Origin: Neorhodopirellula pilleata
Lineage (GTDB): Bacteria; Planctomycetota; Planctomycetia; Pirellulales; Pirellulaceae
Assembly: GCF_007859915.1 (NCBI RefSeq)
Contig: NZ_SJPM01000006.1
Coordinates: 186,001-250,000, forward strand
Length of the DNA: 64,000 nt
Reading direction: 5' to 3'
Positions 43,292 to 51,710 of this stretch are shown piece after piece. A program made the translations under genes and the position numbers. Numbering within the stretch: position 1 is the stretch's first letter; each line of letters begins with the position of its first letter. A model generated the notes under the pieces. That model did no database searches. It had not been told where the DNA came from and worked only from the letters and a program-made list of their open reading frames with translations.

Positions 43292-44545
43292 ATGTCGGTA
43301 CGGAAACTGACGGCTAAACTAACGATGCTCCTGGTTTTGATTACCGGCGATGCCCTCATCGGACATTCCCGCGTATCCGCACAGACCAGTCTGTTGCCAT
43401 CGGCAGACCCCTTCGCCTTCGAGCCAGACTTTCAATGGTTCGAGCCGATTTACGAAGCGGACATCATGGACATGAAGCCCAAAAAACGGGCTCACTCGGG
43501 ATGGTTCGCCACCTACGATAAACTAAACCTGTGGGGCAAACGCCCGGACTCGGTCCAGGATGACGGTGGGTTCGAGGACGACTATAAGCTCGACGAAGGC
43601 AGCGGTGATCGCTACGAAGTCGGTTACATGCATCCCGACGAAGATACCGGAATCCTGTTTTCCTACATGGATCTCAGCGTTGCGGCCCGTGACGGCAGCC
43701 GGGTCGATCGCATCAACCGACTCAACGAAGCGGATTTGGACGGCGAGCCACTCTTCGCTCTTGGTGGCAACCGATTCGGGTTGACGGTCTTTCCTGAAGA
43801 CGGCAATGTGTTCGGCTTTTCCCGTCGATTCTACGACATCGGCCGTTCGCTCAACAATTTCGATATGAACAGCGTGGAGCTGAACAAGACCTGGCGATTG
43901 GAACCCTACCATTACGGCGGTATCCTCGAGCCGATGGTCGGTGTTCGTTACATCGACGGCGACGACCGCGGCTTCTTCCGAAACTACGCTCGCACCCGTG
44001 ACGTCGATCTACCTCTAGTCGTCGGCTTGCCGCCCTACTTCACCGACCTCGGTGTTGACGACGAGGCGATCGAACGCTTGACCGAAGACATCTCCGATAT
44101 CGAGAACGATATCTACACCATGCAAGCTGGATTTCGTTACTTCAAGTTCATGAATCGTTTCCGGTACTCGGCCGAATTCCGCACCTTCGCCGGTTTGAAC
44201 CTGCAGTGCCTGAAGCAGTACACTCGGGTCACGACTACGCTTTACGATGGGTTCGACATTGGTGCGGAAGTTCAGCAAAACTTGACCACGACAACGCCAA
44301 TCGAATACACCCGCAACGAAGAGTTCTTCATCGGTTACGACATCCGAGCCGAAGTGGGTTACCAACTCACGCAGATGGTCCATGTGCGAGGAGGATTCCA
44401 GCTCATCGACTTGGCACTCGGACTGTGGCGAAACGACCGGAGCTTCGGATCGCAAGACCAAGACGAACGAATCGACGACGGCGATAACCGGGAGCAAAGT
44501 TTCCTGGCAGTTGGGTACACCTTCGGCTTGGAACTGAATCGTTAG
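43292..44545 (+). CDS. putative outer-membrane beta-barrel protein
   Basis: 417 residues with a signal peptide ending VSAQ. The body is rich in alternating polar/aromatic strands (YGGILEPMVGVRYIDGDDRGF; MQAGFRYFKFMNRFRYSAEF; YDIRAEVGYQLTQMVHVRGGFQLI) and ends in FGLELNR after an aromatic strand, as barrel proteins do. This fits the planctomycete barrel-like outer-membrane families. Ligand and function are unknown. It starts at ATG 43292, divergent from rho. Confidence 0.7.
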   Translation: MSVRKLTAKLTMLLVLITGDALIGHSRVSAQTSLLPSADPFAFEPDFQWFEPIYEADIMDMKPKKRAHSGWFATYDKLNLWGKRPDSVQDDGGFEDDYKLDEGSGDRYEVGYMHPDEDTGILFSYMDLSVAARDGSRVDRINRLNEADLDGEPLFALGGNRFGLTVFPEDGNVFGFSRRFYDIGRSLNNFDMNSVELNKTWRLEPYHYGGILEPMVGVRYIDGDDRGFFRNYARTRDVDLPLVVGLPPYFTDLGVDDEAIERLTEDISDIENDIYTMQAGFRYFKFMNRFRYSAEFRTFAGLNLQCLKQYTRVTTTLYDGFDIGAEVQQNLTTTTPIEYTRNEEFFIGYDIRAEVGYQLTQMVHVRGGFQLIDLALGLWRNDRSFGSQDQDERIDDGDNREQSFLAVGYTFGLELNR

Positions 44546-44590
44546 ATAAGCTTGTCTGGTGAAGTGATTCGGTTGATTAGCCGATTTGAC

Positions 44591-44764
44591 GCTAGCGGGC
44601 TGTTGATTTAATCGTAACCCGCTGCGTCAGCGAGGGATAATTGATATTGACTCATCCCTCGCTTACGCGTCGGGTTACGATAAACCAATGCCACAGGCAA
44701 AAGCGCAACTTCAAAAACTCACGCTTCGGGTTGCGATGCAAACTAAATCAACAGCCCGCTAACG
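44591..44764. repeat. nested palindromic repeat, family A, long subtype
   Basis: The frame is GCTAGCGGGCTGTTGATTTA at 44591 and CTAAATCAACAGCCCGCTAA at the right. Inside is a first pair (CGTAACCCGCTGCGTCAGCG / CCCTCGCTTACGCGTCGGG), then CCAATGCCACAGGCAAAAGC and a second copy of the right inner arm (CACGCTTCGGGTTGCGATGC). It looks like two copies fused in one frame, like copy 9986-10155. It occupies most of the 265-base gap between the barrel gene and the PhoD gene. Confidence 0.93.
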
Positions 44765-44810
44765 CCCAAACGGCTAATTCAGTTAAGCGGAAAGACATCA
44801 CCGGACGTGC

Positions 44811-46679
44811 TTATCGTTCCAGCGAGACGGCTTCGGCGTAAGCCAATTCTCCAGTCCAACCGTCGTAGTATTGAAACACGACTTGCGGATGCGGGTAGGC
44901 GACCAAGCGTTTGCCACCCAGCTTGGGTGGCATGTTGAAGACGTTGTTCAACTGTACGACGCAAAAATGCGGGTACAGTCGATCAAGTCTCGGAATATCC
45001 GCGAGCACGTAACTACTCCACCGGATATCGCACTGGCGCGGGCCGAATTGAAATAAACCCGTGGCCGGTCGGTTGCTTTCATCTAGCGAAGGGACGTGGT
45101 TGACGCTGTTGTGAGGGCCGCAACAGAACTCCCAAACGTTGTCGGTGACCTTGATCGCGAAACTATTGTGCAAGTCGCCGGTCATCACAAACACTTTCTT
45201 GCCCATCGCGTCCCAGGCATCGATCAACATCTCGCGTTCGTCGAGGAATCCGGTCCAAGCTTCCTCTTTGTTCTCCGCGTCGGCTTCGAAACCGCCCGCG
45301 CCGCTGTGCGGGATCATCATCGGAACCGATGAAATCACGAAATAGAAGTCCGCATCACTGGCCTTCATGCTATCGAGCAACCATTTCCGCTGAGTCTCGC
45401 CGATCATCGAAACGCCTTCTTTGTCACGCTGCGAAACATCGTGCATGTCACGATCGCCGCGAGTATCGAGCAAATAGAATTCGCAATTAGCAACACGGAA
45501 CTTGCCGTAACTGCGCTGGCCGATGGAATAGCTCACCGTGTCGTCGCTCTTGGCGGGCATGTGTAATCGCAACGTGTGCTCGTCGACCACCTCGATGATG
45601 TCGTAAACGTACGAGTTCTTGTTTCCGTCATCGTTGTCGTACTTCATGTCGTTGATGCCCGCTTCGGCGGTCCCCCAATGGACATGCAGGTTCAACATCT
45701 GATCTAAGGGCAAGTCTCGGAAATTCGTTTCAGGATCGACGAGCAAGTCGCTGCCGGCGGACAAACGGGCCTTACCGAAATGCAGACGTTGATTGGATAC
45801 CATCGGGTTGGCCCAACCGAGGTAATCGTTCCAAGCATAAGTTCCGATGTCGCGAAAGACCGTCCGGCGATGTCGCTTGCCCGCCTCCGACGCACCCCAA
45901 ATGTCGTTGACCAATTCGTGATCATCGAACGTGAAATAGCTAGGCACGTTGCGATGCCATTTCGCGAGGTCCGACTGCCGCGATAAATAAAGCTTGTAGT
46001 TCTCCCAAACGCCCGCGAGCGTCGGCATGACCTTCAACGCATCGGGAACTTTTTCAACGCCGTTGGTCAACCGCCACGCCTCAACGGGATAGTCGCGAAG
46101 TTCTTCGTACAACCAATCTCCGTTCATGATGTGAAAGTCGACCTTGTCGGCCCACTGGGCGTTGAGATGCTCGTACGTGGGTGACGTGTGTCCGATCCCA
46201 TGCATCGGGTTTTGATTCGCGCACGAGCCGATCTGAAATCGAAAATTGAACAACCCCTCGGGGTTGTGTTCCGATAGAGATGATTCCTTGGACGGTAGCG
46301 TCCGGAATGATCCGAAATCACCTTGAGGGTAGTCACCGACATAGACCCGATAGTAGTATCGCGTGGACGGTTCCAGATCCGTCAACATCACAACGCCCGT
46401 ATTATCGTGCTCCAGTCGCGTTGTCGCCGGTGGGCTTTCAAGCTGTGACGCATCCCCGCCATGAGCGAGCGGAGCGACGGTGCCGTACCGAACGGTGAAC
46501 TGGCCTGGATCCGACGTCCGTGCCCACACGGCGATGGACTCCGAGCCCGCCTGACCGAGCATCGGACCATGGGTCAAGCGAATCGGATCTCGCTGAGCAT
46601 GAACGGACGGGACGAACGCGGCAAACAAAAGCGTGGTCGACATGACCATGAAGATCGATCGGATCATGGGCGGATTCAT
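44811..46679 (-). CDS. exported alkaline phosphatase D-like metallophosphatase
   Basis: About 622 residues from ATG 46679; ATG 46667 (MIRSIFMVMSTTLLF) is a close alternative. The signal peptide ends SVHA-Q. An N-terminal fibronectin-like part (THGPMLGQAGSESIAVWART; YYYRVYVGDYPQGD) precedes the phosphatase core: IGSCANQ, DFHIMNGDWLYEE, TFDDHELVND with clustered metal-binding Asp/His, and FVMTGDLHNSFAIKV. PhoD enzymes hydrolyse phosphate mono- and diesters in the periplasm with Ca/Fe. The frame stays open upstream to 46973, but that part runs through repeat and IS sequence and is not protein-like. Confidence 0.88.
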   Translation of the reverse strand: MNPPMIRSIFMVMSTTLLFAAFVPSVHAQRDPIRLTHGPMLGQAGSESIAVWARTSDPGQFTVRYGTVAPLAHGGDASQLESPPATTRLEHDNTGVVMLTDLEPSTRYYYRVYVGDYPQGDFGSFRTLPSKESSLSEHNPEGLFNFRFQIGSCANQNPMHGIGHTSPTYEHLNAQWADKVDFHIMNGDWLYEELRDYPVEAWRLTNGVEKVPDALKVMPTLAGVWENYKLYLSRQSDLAKWHRNVPSYFTFDDHELVNDIWGASEAGKRHRRTVFRDIGTYAWNDYLGWANPMVSNQRLHFGKARLSAGSDLLVDPETNFRDLPLDQMLNLHVHWGTAEAGINDMKYDNDDGNKNSYVYDIIEVVDEHTLRLHMPAKSDDTVSYSIGQRSYGKFRVANCEFYLLDTRGDRDMHDVSQRDKEGVSMIGETQRKWLLDSMKASDADFYFVISSVPMMIPHSGAGGFEADAENKEEAWTGFLDEREMLIDAWDAMGKKVFVMTGDLHNSFAIKVTDNVWEFCCGPHNSVNHVPSLDESNRPATGLFQFGPRQCDIRWSSYVLADIPRLDRLYPHFCVVQLNNVFNMPPKLGGKRLVAYPHPQVVFQYYDGWTGELAYAEAVSLER

Positions 46680-46707
46680 CAAAGGGGTAGCGACAAGAAC
46701 AAGGAAA

Positions 46708-46862
46708 AAGTGGCATAGGCTTCCAGCCTTTTTATACCCCACATCTTTTTTGACCCCCACGAGCTCGTCTCGTGGGTGAATATGTCTAGCTTGCCAACCT
46801 CGGCTTCCTGCCAGACGAGCTGGCAGGGGAGCAATCCATGAGGACTTGTGGGGTATAAAAAG
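46708..46862. repeat. palindrome cluster at the left of the IS
   Basis: AGTGGCATAGGCTTCCAGCCT-type arm (46709-46729) whose near-complement lies at 48858-48878 on the other side of the IS. Overlapping it, CTTTTTATACCCCACA pairs with TGTGGGGTATAAAA (46847-46862). Inside are two small hairpins, CCCACGAG/CTCGTGGG and CTGCCAG/CTGGCAG. Confidence 0.8.
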
Positions 46863-46913
46863 TACTGTCATATCCAGAATGAAAATTCGTGATGCGCGCG
46901 TACATCTAGCGGC

Positions 46914-46936
46914 ACTACCTTTAGGGTAGTTTTTTT
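46914..46936 (+). terminator. hairpin plus T-run (intrinsic-terminator-like)
   Basis: ACTACC (46914-46919), loop TTTAG, GGTAGT (46925-46930), then a run of T. It would act on the plus strand, where no gene precedes it. It may therefore stop antisense transcription into the IS, or be a structural part of the IS end. Confidence 0.45.
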
Positions 46937-47177
46937 GATACTCCATGTCCACTGTTTGTCGGCCGGCCAGCACGGCTCGGTCAGCTGGGTTGGTTCATTC
47001 TCGCCACCCTGGTAGATATCCGAAGCTCTGAAAGCCCCACACTGTCTTATCCGGCGTTTGAACCGCTAACAGAGCATCACACTTTAGCACGGGCTTGTTC
47101 GGCTGAGGCAAGCTCAACCAGATATCCCTCGGCATGCGACGATGTTGTTAGTGTGCTTGGCAGCACGACAAATCAGT

Positions 47178-48761
47178 TCAAGACTCCAGAGCTTCGGACG
47201 ATTGTGATTCTAGCGGATCTGCAGTTCCCACTCCAAGTCGAAGAAGCAGATTGATCAAAAGGTCACCGATCGGTTGAGGCCCACACCGCTTCTTGGCAGC
47301 GAGTTCTGCAAGCGGTTTGGCTTCGCTAGCGTAGGTCGATTTGGGCAGCCACAAAAACGCTTCATTCATGTCCGCGATCATCTGTTCCAGGTCACTGTGG
47401 TGGTCACGGTGGAACTCTCGAAGCTTTGAAAGGATCGCTTCCCGGTCGACGCCTTTGCCTCGCCAAATCTGACGACCACCGACAAGCTGATACACCATCC
47501 GATTAGCTCGGTTGGCGATTCGCACATGACGGTCACGAGGATCCACTTTTTGCTTCTCCCAGTAAGCCGATAAGCCGCGATAGTACGGATGACACTTGAT
47601 CAAATTTTTGGCCACCATCATGCAGGCCGCTCGCAAACGGCGGTTGGCAACTCTCGCTAGACCGCCTTGGCAATCGACTTGGTCGCTTTGGTAACGTGAG
47701 GGATACAAACCGGCCCGACCGTTGATCGCTCGCGGTGACGCATAGTGTTCGATCGGTCCGGCCTCCCCCGCCAAACTGGCTGCCGAGACGACATTGATCC
47801 CGCGTACGCTCATCAAGAGCACATAGGGCGTTCTTACCAAAAACCCCGCCATTTCCCGTTCCGTTGAGCCGATTTGCTCAGTGAGCAATTCCCACAAAGC
47901 AATCAACTGTTGCCACTGGACGCTGAGCATCGCTTGAAGATCCGATGGCTCTGCGGCGATTTTTGACCAAGCGACAATTCGTTCGATGGTTGGTTGTTGA
48001 AAGCGAACTTTTTGCTTGCGGAGTGATTCAGCAATTTTGAAAGTTCCGGCTTTGGCGATGAAAGCCGCAGAGGGAAACGCTTTGGCGACGGGGATGGCGA
48101 TCGACTTTTTAAAGAAGTGATGCTGGATAAATAAATCCGCAAAACCCGGCATCGTTTGATGAATCAAAATGCGGATCTGAACCTGCAGTTTGGCTCGCTG
48201 CTTGACCAAGTTCACGCGGTGTCGACTCAGTGCCTGAAGCGACTGATAAACCGGATCGACCGGTAGCAGCGAGAGGCCGTATCCGTTGATCGCGGCGTGG
48301 AAGATCGCTTCGAGATCGTTCTCGTCCGTTTTCAAGTTTGGATGCAAAGGTTTGCGATAGTGCTTCGATGCGAACGGATGAACGGTTCGGGTGTCGAAGC
48401 CTGCTTTGCGTAGGGCTGCTTGGACCGGACGGTGGTAGACGCCGGTCATTTCCACAGCAGCGATCGAGTCGGTAATGTTGAACTCTTTGAAAGCACCATG
48501 GATCTGCCCAATCATCGCGTCGAACGCTCCACGTTGGTGTTCGACGGGGGTGGGTTCAACGAGCACCTTACCGTAGTAGTCGCAGATCATCCACACCGAT
48601 CTGGCCTTGGCGCAGTCGACCGAGATGACAGCAAAGTGCTGCGGCCCGGCTTCTCGAATTCTTGCCTGGATGACTCCTGCTGGCTTGCCGATGTAGCGGC
48701 TGGGGTTGGTCTTGGTTGGCTTGTTGGATTTCCGATTTCGCTTTTGAGTGGCGGTTGCCAT
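47178..48761 (-). CDS. IS110/IS1111 family transposase
   Basis: About 527 residues, longer than the usual 320-450. The N-terminal RuvC-like DEDD nuclease has VDCAK, AAVEMTGVYHRPV and KTDENDLEAIFHA. The C-terminal Tnp20 domain has MSVRGINVVSAASLAGEAGP and GRAGLYPSRYQS with the catalytic-serine region. The family recombines DNA using a bridge RNA that specifies target and donor. ATG 48761 has a GAGGAATT upstream; the frame before it is not needed. The C-terminal region (RQIWRGKGVDREAIL) is longer than in most members. Confidence 0.92.
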   Translation of the reverse strand: MATATQKRNRKSNKPTKTNPSRYIGKPAGVIQARIREAGPQHFAVISVDCAKARSVWMICDYYGKVLVEPTPVEHQRGAFDAMIGQIHGAFKEFNITDSIAAVEMTGVYHRPVQAALRKAGFDTRTVHPFASKHYRKPLHPNLKTDENDLEAIFHAAINGYGLSLLPVDPVYQSLQALSRHRVNLVKQRAKLQVQIRILIHQTMPGFADLFIQHHFFKKSIAIPVAKAFPSAAFIAKAGTFKIAESLRKQKVRFQQPTIERIVAWSKIAAEPSDLQAMLSVQWQQLIALWELLTEQIGSTEREMAGFLVRTPYVLLMSVRGINVVSAASLAGEAGPIEHYASPRAINGRAGLYPSRYQSDQVDCQGGLARVANRRLRAACMMVAKNLIKCHPYYRGLSAYWEKQKVDPRDRHVRIANRANRMVYQLVGGRQIWRGKGVDREAILSKLREFHRDHHSDLEQMIADMNEAFLWLPKSTYASEAKPLAELAAKKRCGPQPIGDLLINLLLRLGVGTADPLESQSSEALES

Positions 48762-48857
48762 GAGAGAATTCCTCGATTGAAGGGCGGAAGCTGATTCCTT
48801 CAATGAGAGCACTGAGACTGCCCCAGGGATAGATTTTGGCTATCTTAGGTACATACC

Positions 48858-48899
48858 AGGCTAGAAGCCTATGCCACTTATTGTTCACGCGATGCTAAG
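48858..48899. repeat. arm of the IS-flanking repeat plus solitary family B outer arm
   Basis: 48858-48878 mirrors 46709-46729 (20 of 21 bases). The next bases, CACTTATTGTTCACGCGATG (48875-48899 with CTAAG), are the outer arm of the family B element at 54373-54488. The stop codon of the minus-strand ORF at 48885 lies in this arm. Confidence 0.85.
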
Positions 48900-49244
48900 T
48901 TGAATCGCACCACGCCACCATCGCGAAGTGGAAATGTCTGGCAGACACAGCCAGCAGCACGTCAGCGCCTGCAACCCGGTAAACAACCCAATAAGGCTCA
49001 ACAGGAGCAACCGCTGCTGATCCATCCAATTGATTGGCAAGGACGAACGGAATTGAGGACGATTGATGAAAACGAGATGATTAACGTATTCAGTCCGCTC
49101 AGGTTCGCCGGGGCGACCAGCAAACCAACGATCAACAATAGCAACAAATGCAAACACAGCGATGTCAACCAACCGACCGCAACGGGGGCGAGTCGGACGA
49201 TCCGCTGAGACGTCGATCTGCGGCAAGTGACTTTCCGACGACAT
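48885..49244 (-). CDS. small membrane protein, hypothetical
   Basis: About 119 residues from ATG 49244 (MSSESHLPQIDV). Two hydrophobic segments (LVDIAVFAFVAIVDRWFAG and LLLLSLIGLFTGLQALTCCW) suggest a two-TM protein. The last residues and the TGA stop come from repeat sequence, so the natural C-terminus may be lost. No family is recognised. The plus-strand ORF at 48900-49208 over the same bases has no protein-like pattern. Evidence is modest. Confidence 0.4.
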   Translation of the reverse strand: MSSESHLPQIDVSADRPTRPRCGRLVDIAVFAFVAIVDRWFAGRPGEPERTEYVNHLVFINRPQFRSSLPINWMDQQRLLLLSLIGLFTGLQALTCCWLCLPDISTSRWWRGAIQLSIA

Positions 49245-49398
49245 GATGGACTCCGCCGATTGGTTCGCGAGGCTATGTTTGAAGCACCCCAGACCGATCA
49301 CGCCGTGTCAAACAATTCGCTATTTCAATCCTCCCAGCATCGTTCCGAAGCAGATCGACAATCAACCTCTCATAGTACGCAGTCGCGGTGGCTTCGAT

Positions 49399-49926
49399 TT
49401 AACGAGAGGTTCTTGATTCGACCAATTGTCGGCGAGAGTCGATTTCGTCTTTGTTCATGCCGGCCTCGCCGAGGCGAGTCAACAACGCGGCTTCGGATGC
49501 GGCGATCGCGTCGGGGGTACGTGCGATGCGAACACGAATACCGTTCGGTTCACCGGAGACGTTTTGTGCGAGGGCAATGATTTCGTCGAGGGTTTTGGCT
49601 TCGCGTTGATCAAGATCGTCCGCATCGGTCGCGATCCAGTACTGGTTCCCGTCGATCAGAATGTCGACCACAGGTGGTGCGGCGGGTTTCGCCGGAACCA
49701 ATTCCATTTCGGCAGGTGGTTCGTCCGTGAGGTTAGTTGCGGGGGCATCAATCGGGGGCATCGAGTCGATATCGGCAATCGCTTCCTCGACCGCCGCGAG
49801 CTCAGCGTCTTGGGCGGCATCACCTGGGCCACTTCCATCGCGGAAGCCCAAGCCAAAGTCAAGAAACTGGCTTGCAAGGATTAAAGCAACACCGCCACCC
49901 AAGACGATCGGAACTCGTTTACGCAT
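49399..49926 (-). CDS. membrane-anchored conserved hypothetical protein
   Basis: 175 residues. One N-terminal TM (VPIVLGGGVALILASQFLDFG) is followed by an acidic Pro-rich linker and a small C-terminal domain (VVDILIDGNQYWIATDADDL; GIRVRIARTPDAIAASEAALLTRLGEAGM). The domain has the alternating beta-alpha pattern of the ExbD C-terminal domain but lacks ExbD's TM motif. It is likely periplasmic. Transcription is in the same direction as the ABC ATPase upstream, 38 bases apart. Confidence 0.65.
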   Translation of the reverse strand: MRKRVPIVLGGGVALILASQFLDFGLGFRDGSGPGDAAQDAELAAVEEAIADIDSMPPIDAPATNLTDEPPAEMELVPAKPAAPPVVDILIDGNQYWIATDADDLDQREAKTLDEIIALAQNVSGEPNGIRVRIARTPDAIAASEAALLTRLGEAGMNKDEIDSRRQLVESRTSR

Positions 49927-49964
49927 GAAGATGGCTTTTGTTTAAATTGACAATGCAGTATCGC

Positions 49965-51560
49965 TCAAATGGCGGCGGTGAGTAATTCGTGTTCGGTCCA
50001 TTGGTCGGCTTCACGAACTTCGATCAACCGGCCTTTGGAAAAAACCGCGATCGTGTCACACACGCCCATCAATTCTGGCAGGTAACTGCTCACCAGCACA
50101 ATGGCTTTTCCTTGGGCGGCCAGTTCACCGATTTGGCGATAGATCGTTTCTTTGCTGCCGATGTCGATCCCGCGGGTCGGTTCGTCCAATAACAAGATGT
50201 CGCAATCATGGTGCAGCAGTCGGCCGAAGGCAATTTTTTGTTGATTGCCGCCGGATAATTCTCCGATCGCTTGCTCGGGCCCGGACGCTTTGACGTCGAG
50301 CTGTTTCATCCAATACCGCGTCGCCGATTCCATTTTTGCGGTTGAAACGAACCCTGCCCGTCCGTAATCGCCCGCTCGGGTGATCGTCAGGTTGTCACTC
50401 AGGCTGCGGGTTAGGAACAGCCCTTCGTTCTTGCGGTCTTCGGAAACGAGACCAATGGAATCGTCCATCCAGCTCGATCGAGGGGAACGCGTCGTCGCGG
50501 CGCGGCCATGGATGACGACCCGGCCGGATTTCAGCTTATCCAGCCCGAAGACCGCGCGAAGCGTTTCGGTGCGTCCGGCACCGATCAGACCGGCGATCCC
50601 AAAAATCTGCCCGTGACGCACTTTCAATGCGACCGATTCGGGAAGTTCGGGGCCGCTGACCCCGTCCAGTTCGATCGCCACGTCGCCCCGTTGATGTCTG
50701 AAATGGGGATAGAGTTCGGACACGTTACGACCGACCATCATGCGAATGATCTCGTCCATGGGCGTGATCGGCTCTGCCGACGCGTCGGTGCCCGCTTCGG
50801 ATCGCTCGTTGTTTTGCGGGGAATCTTCACCGATTCGCCCCGTCCCCACGCTGCGACCGTCCCGCAAGACAGTGAACCGATCGGCGATTCGTTGGCACTC
50901 TTCAAGAAAATGGCTGATGTACAGAACGCTGACGCCCTCGCTCTTGAGTCGTTCGATCACGTTGAACAAGTGCTCTGTGTCGTTTTGCGTCAAGCTGCTC
51001 GTCGGTTCATCGAGGATCAATAGTTTCAACTTGGTGGCCGTTCCCGCAGAGGTCACGACGGCGCGAGCGATCTCGATCATTTGTTGTTGGGCGATCGACA
51101 GTTCCCGGATGGGGCGATCGAGCGGCAAGTCGGGGCAGTTGAGCTTTTGCAGTGCCGCGATCGCCAGCGTTCGCTGTGCCGCTCGGTCCACCCAACCGGT
51201 TTTTCGCCCCCAGCAACGACGATTCGGCTCGCTACCAAGGGTAATGTTTTCGACCACCGACAAATCGGGGGCGAGGTTGAGTTCTTGGTAAATCATCGCA
51301 ATTCCGGCCGCCTGCGATTGCCGCGGATCGGCCAATGTCACGATTTCTCCGTCCAGTTCGATCGACCCCGAGTCCGGTCGGTGGGCACCGCTGAGAACCT
51401 TCATCAAGGTGCTTTTCCCGGCCCCATTCTCGCCAATGATCGCGTGAACTTCCCCCCGGCCGACCGCCAGATCGACGCCGGCCAAGGCGTGGGTGGCTCC
51501 GAAAGACTTGGTGATCGCGGTTAGCCGCAAACGGTCTGGATTTGATGGGGTGATCGACAT
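49965..51560 (-). CDS. sugar ABC transporter ATPase, RbsA/MglA type
   Basis: About 531 residues with two fused nucleotide-binding domains. Domain 1 has Walker A GENGAGKST, Q-loop YQELNLAPDLSVVEN, signature LSIAQQQMIEIARA and Walker B LLILDEPTSSL. Domain 2 has the degenerate GLIGAGRTE instead of Walker A, signature LSGGNQQKIAFGRLL and DILLLDEPTRGID. This is the carbohydrate-uptake CUT2 layout. It energises ribose-, galactose- or autoinducer-2-like import, but no permease or binding-protein gene lies beside it. ATG 51560 is used; the frame continues upstream to 51599. Confidence 0.9.
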   Translation of the reverse strand: MSITPSNPDRLRLTAITKSFGATHALAGVDLAVGRGEVHAIIGENGAGKSTLMKVLSGAHRPDSGSIELDGEIVTLADPRQSQAAGIAMIYQELNLAPDLSVVENITLGSEPNRRCWGRKTGWVDRAAQRTLAIAALQKLNCPDLPLDRPIRELSIAQQQMIEIARAVVTSAGTATKLKLLILDEPTSSLTQNDTEHLFNVIERLKSEGVSVLYISHFLEECQRIADRFTVLRDGRSVGTGRIGEDSPQNNERSEAGTDASAEPITPMDEIIRMMVGRNVSELYPHFRHQRGDVAIELDGVSGPELPESVALKVRHGQIFGIAGLIGAGRTETLRAVFGLDKLKSGRVVIHGRAATTRSPRSSWMDDSIGLVSEDRKNEGLFLTRSLSDNLTITRAGDYGRAGFVSTAKMESATRYWMKQLDVKASGPEQAIGELSGGNQQKIAFGRLLHHDCDILLLDEPTRGIDIGSKETIYRQIGELAAQGKAIVLVSSYLPELMGVCDTIAVFSKGRLIEVREADQWTEHELLTAAI

Positions 51561-51710
51561 GCTCGAATTGTAGGACAAAACGATCAGCGGCGTATGCACC
51601 CCTCTGCCAAAGAGAGAGGAAGTCCATCTTTCCGTGATTGCGAGGTTTCCCTATGCTCGCCGCGTGGTGAAACTTACCCGACACGGAAGTTAGGACGGAA
51701 GCCAAATTCA

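Larger units (their letters stand above)
46680..47177. other. gap between PhoD gene and IS transposase: repeats and structured region
   Basis: About 500 bases without a gene. It holds the palindrome cluster 46708-46862, a hairpin with T-run at 46914-46936, and about 240 further bases rich in short complementary blocks (GGCCGGCCAGCACGGCTCGG, CACCCTGGTAGATATCC) belonging to the IS. Confidence 0.7.
46870..48857 (-). mobile_element. IS110/IS1111-type insertion sequence (boundaries approximate)
   Basis: One DEDD transposase gene with about 300 bases of non-coding sequence on its 3' side and only about 95 bases on its 5' side. It lies inside inverted arms AGTGGCATAGGCTTC(C/T)AGCCT (46709 and 48858). 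IS110-type elements have no ordinary terminal repeats and often insert in palindromic sequences, so these arms may be a split host repeat rather than IS ends. Exact ends are not determinable by eye. Confidence 0.65.

Noticed and set aside
46680..46973. N-terminal extension of the PhoD-like protein up to 46973
   Set aside because: It would run through repeat and IS sequence and would bury the signal peptide starting at 46679 or 46667.
48900..49208. Plus-strand 102-codon ORF next to the IS
   Set aside because: It has no protein-like pattern or start signal. The opposite-strand two-TM frame is the better, though weak, candidate.
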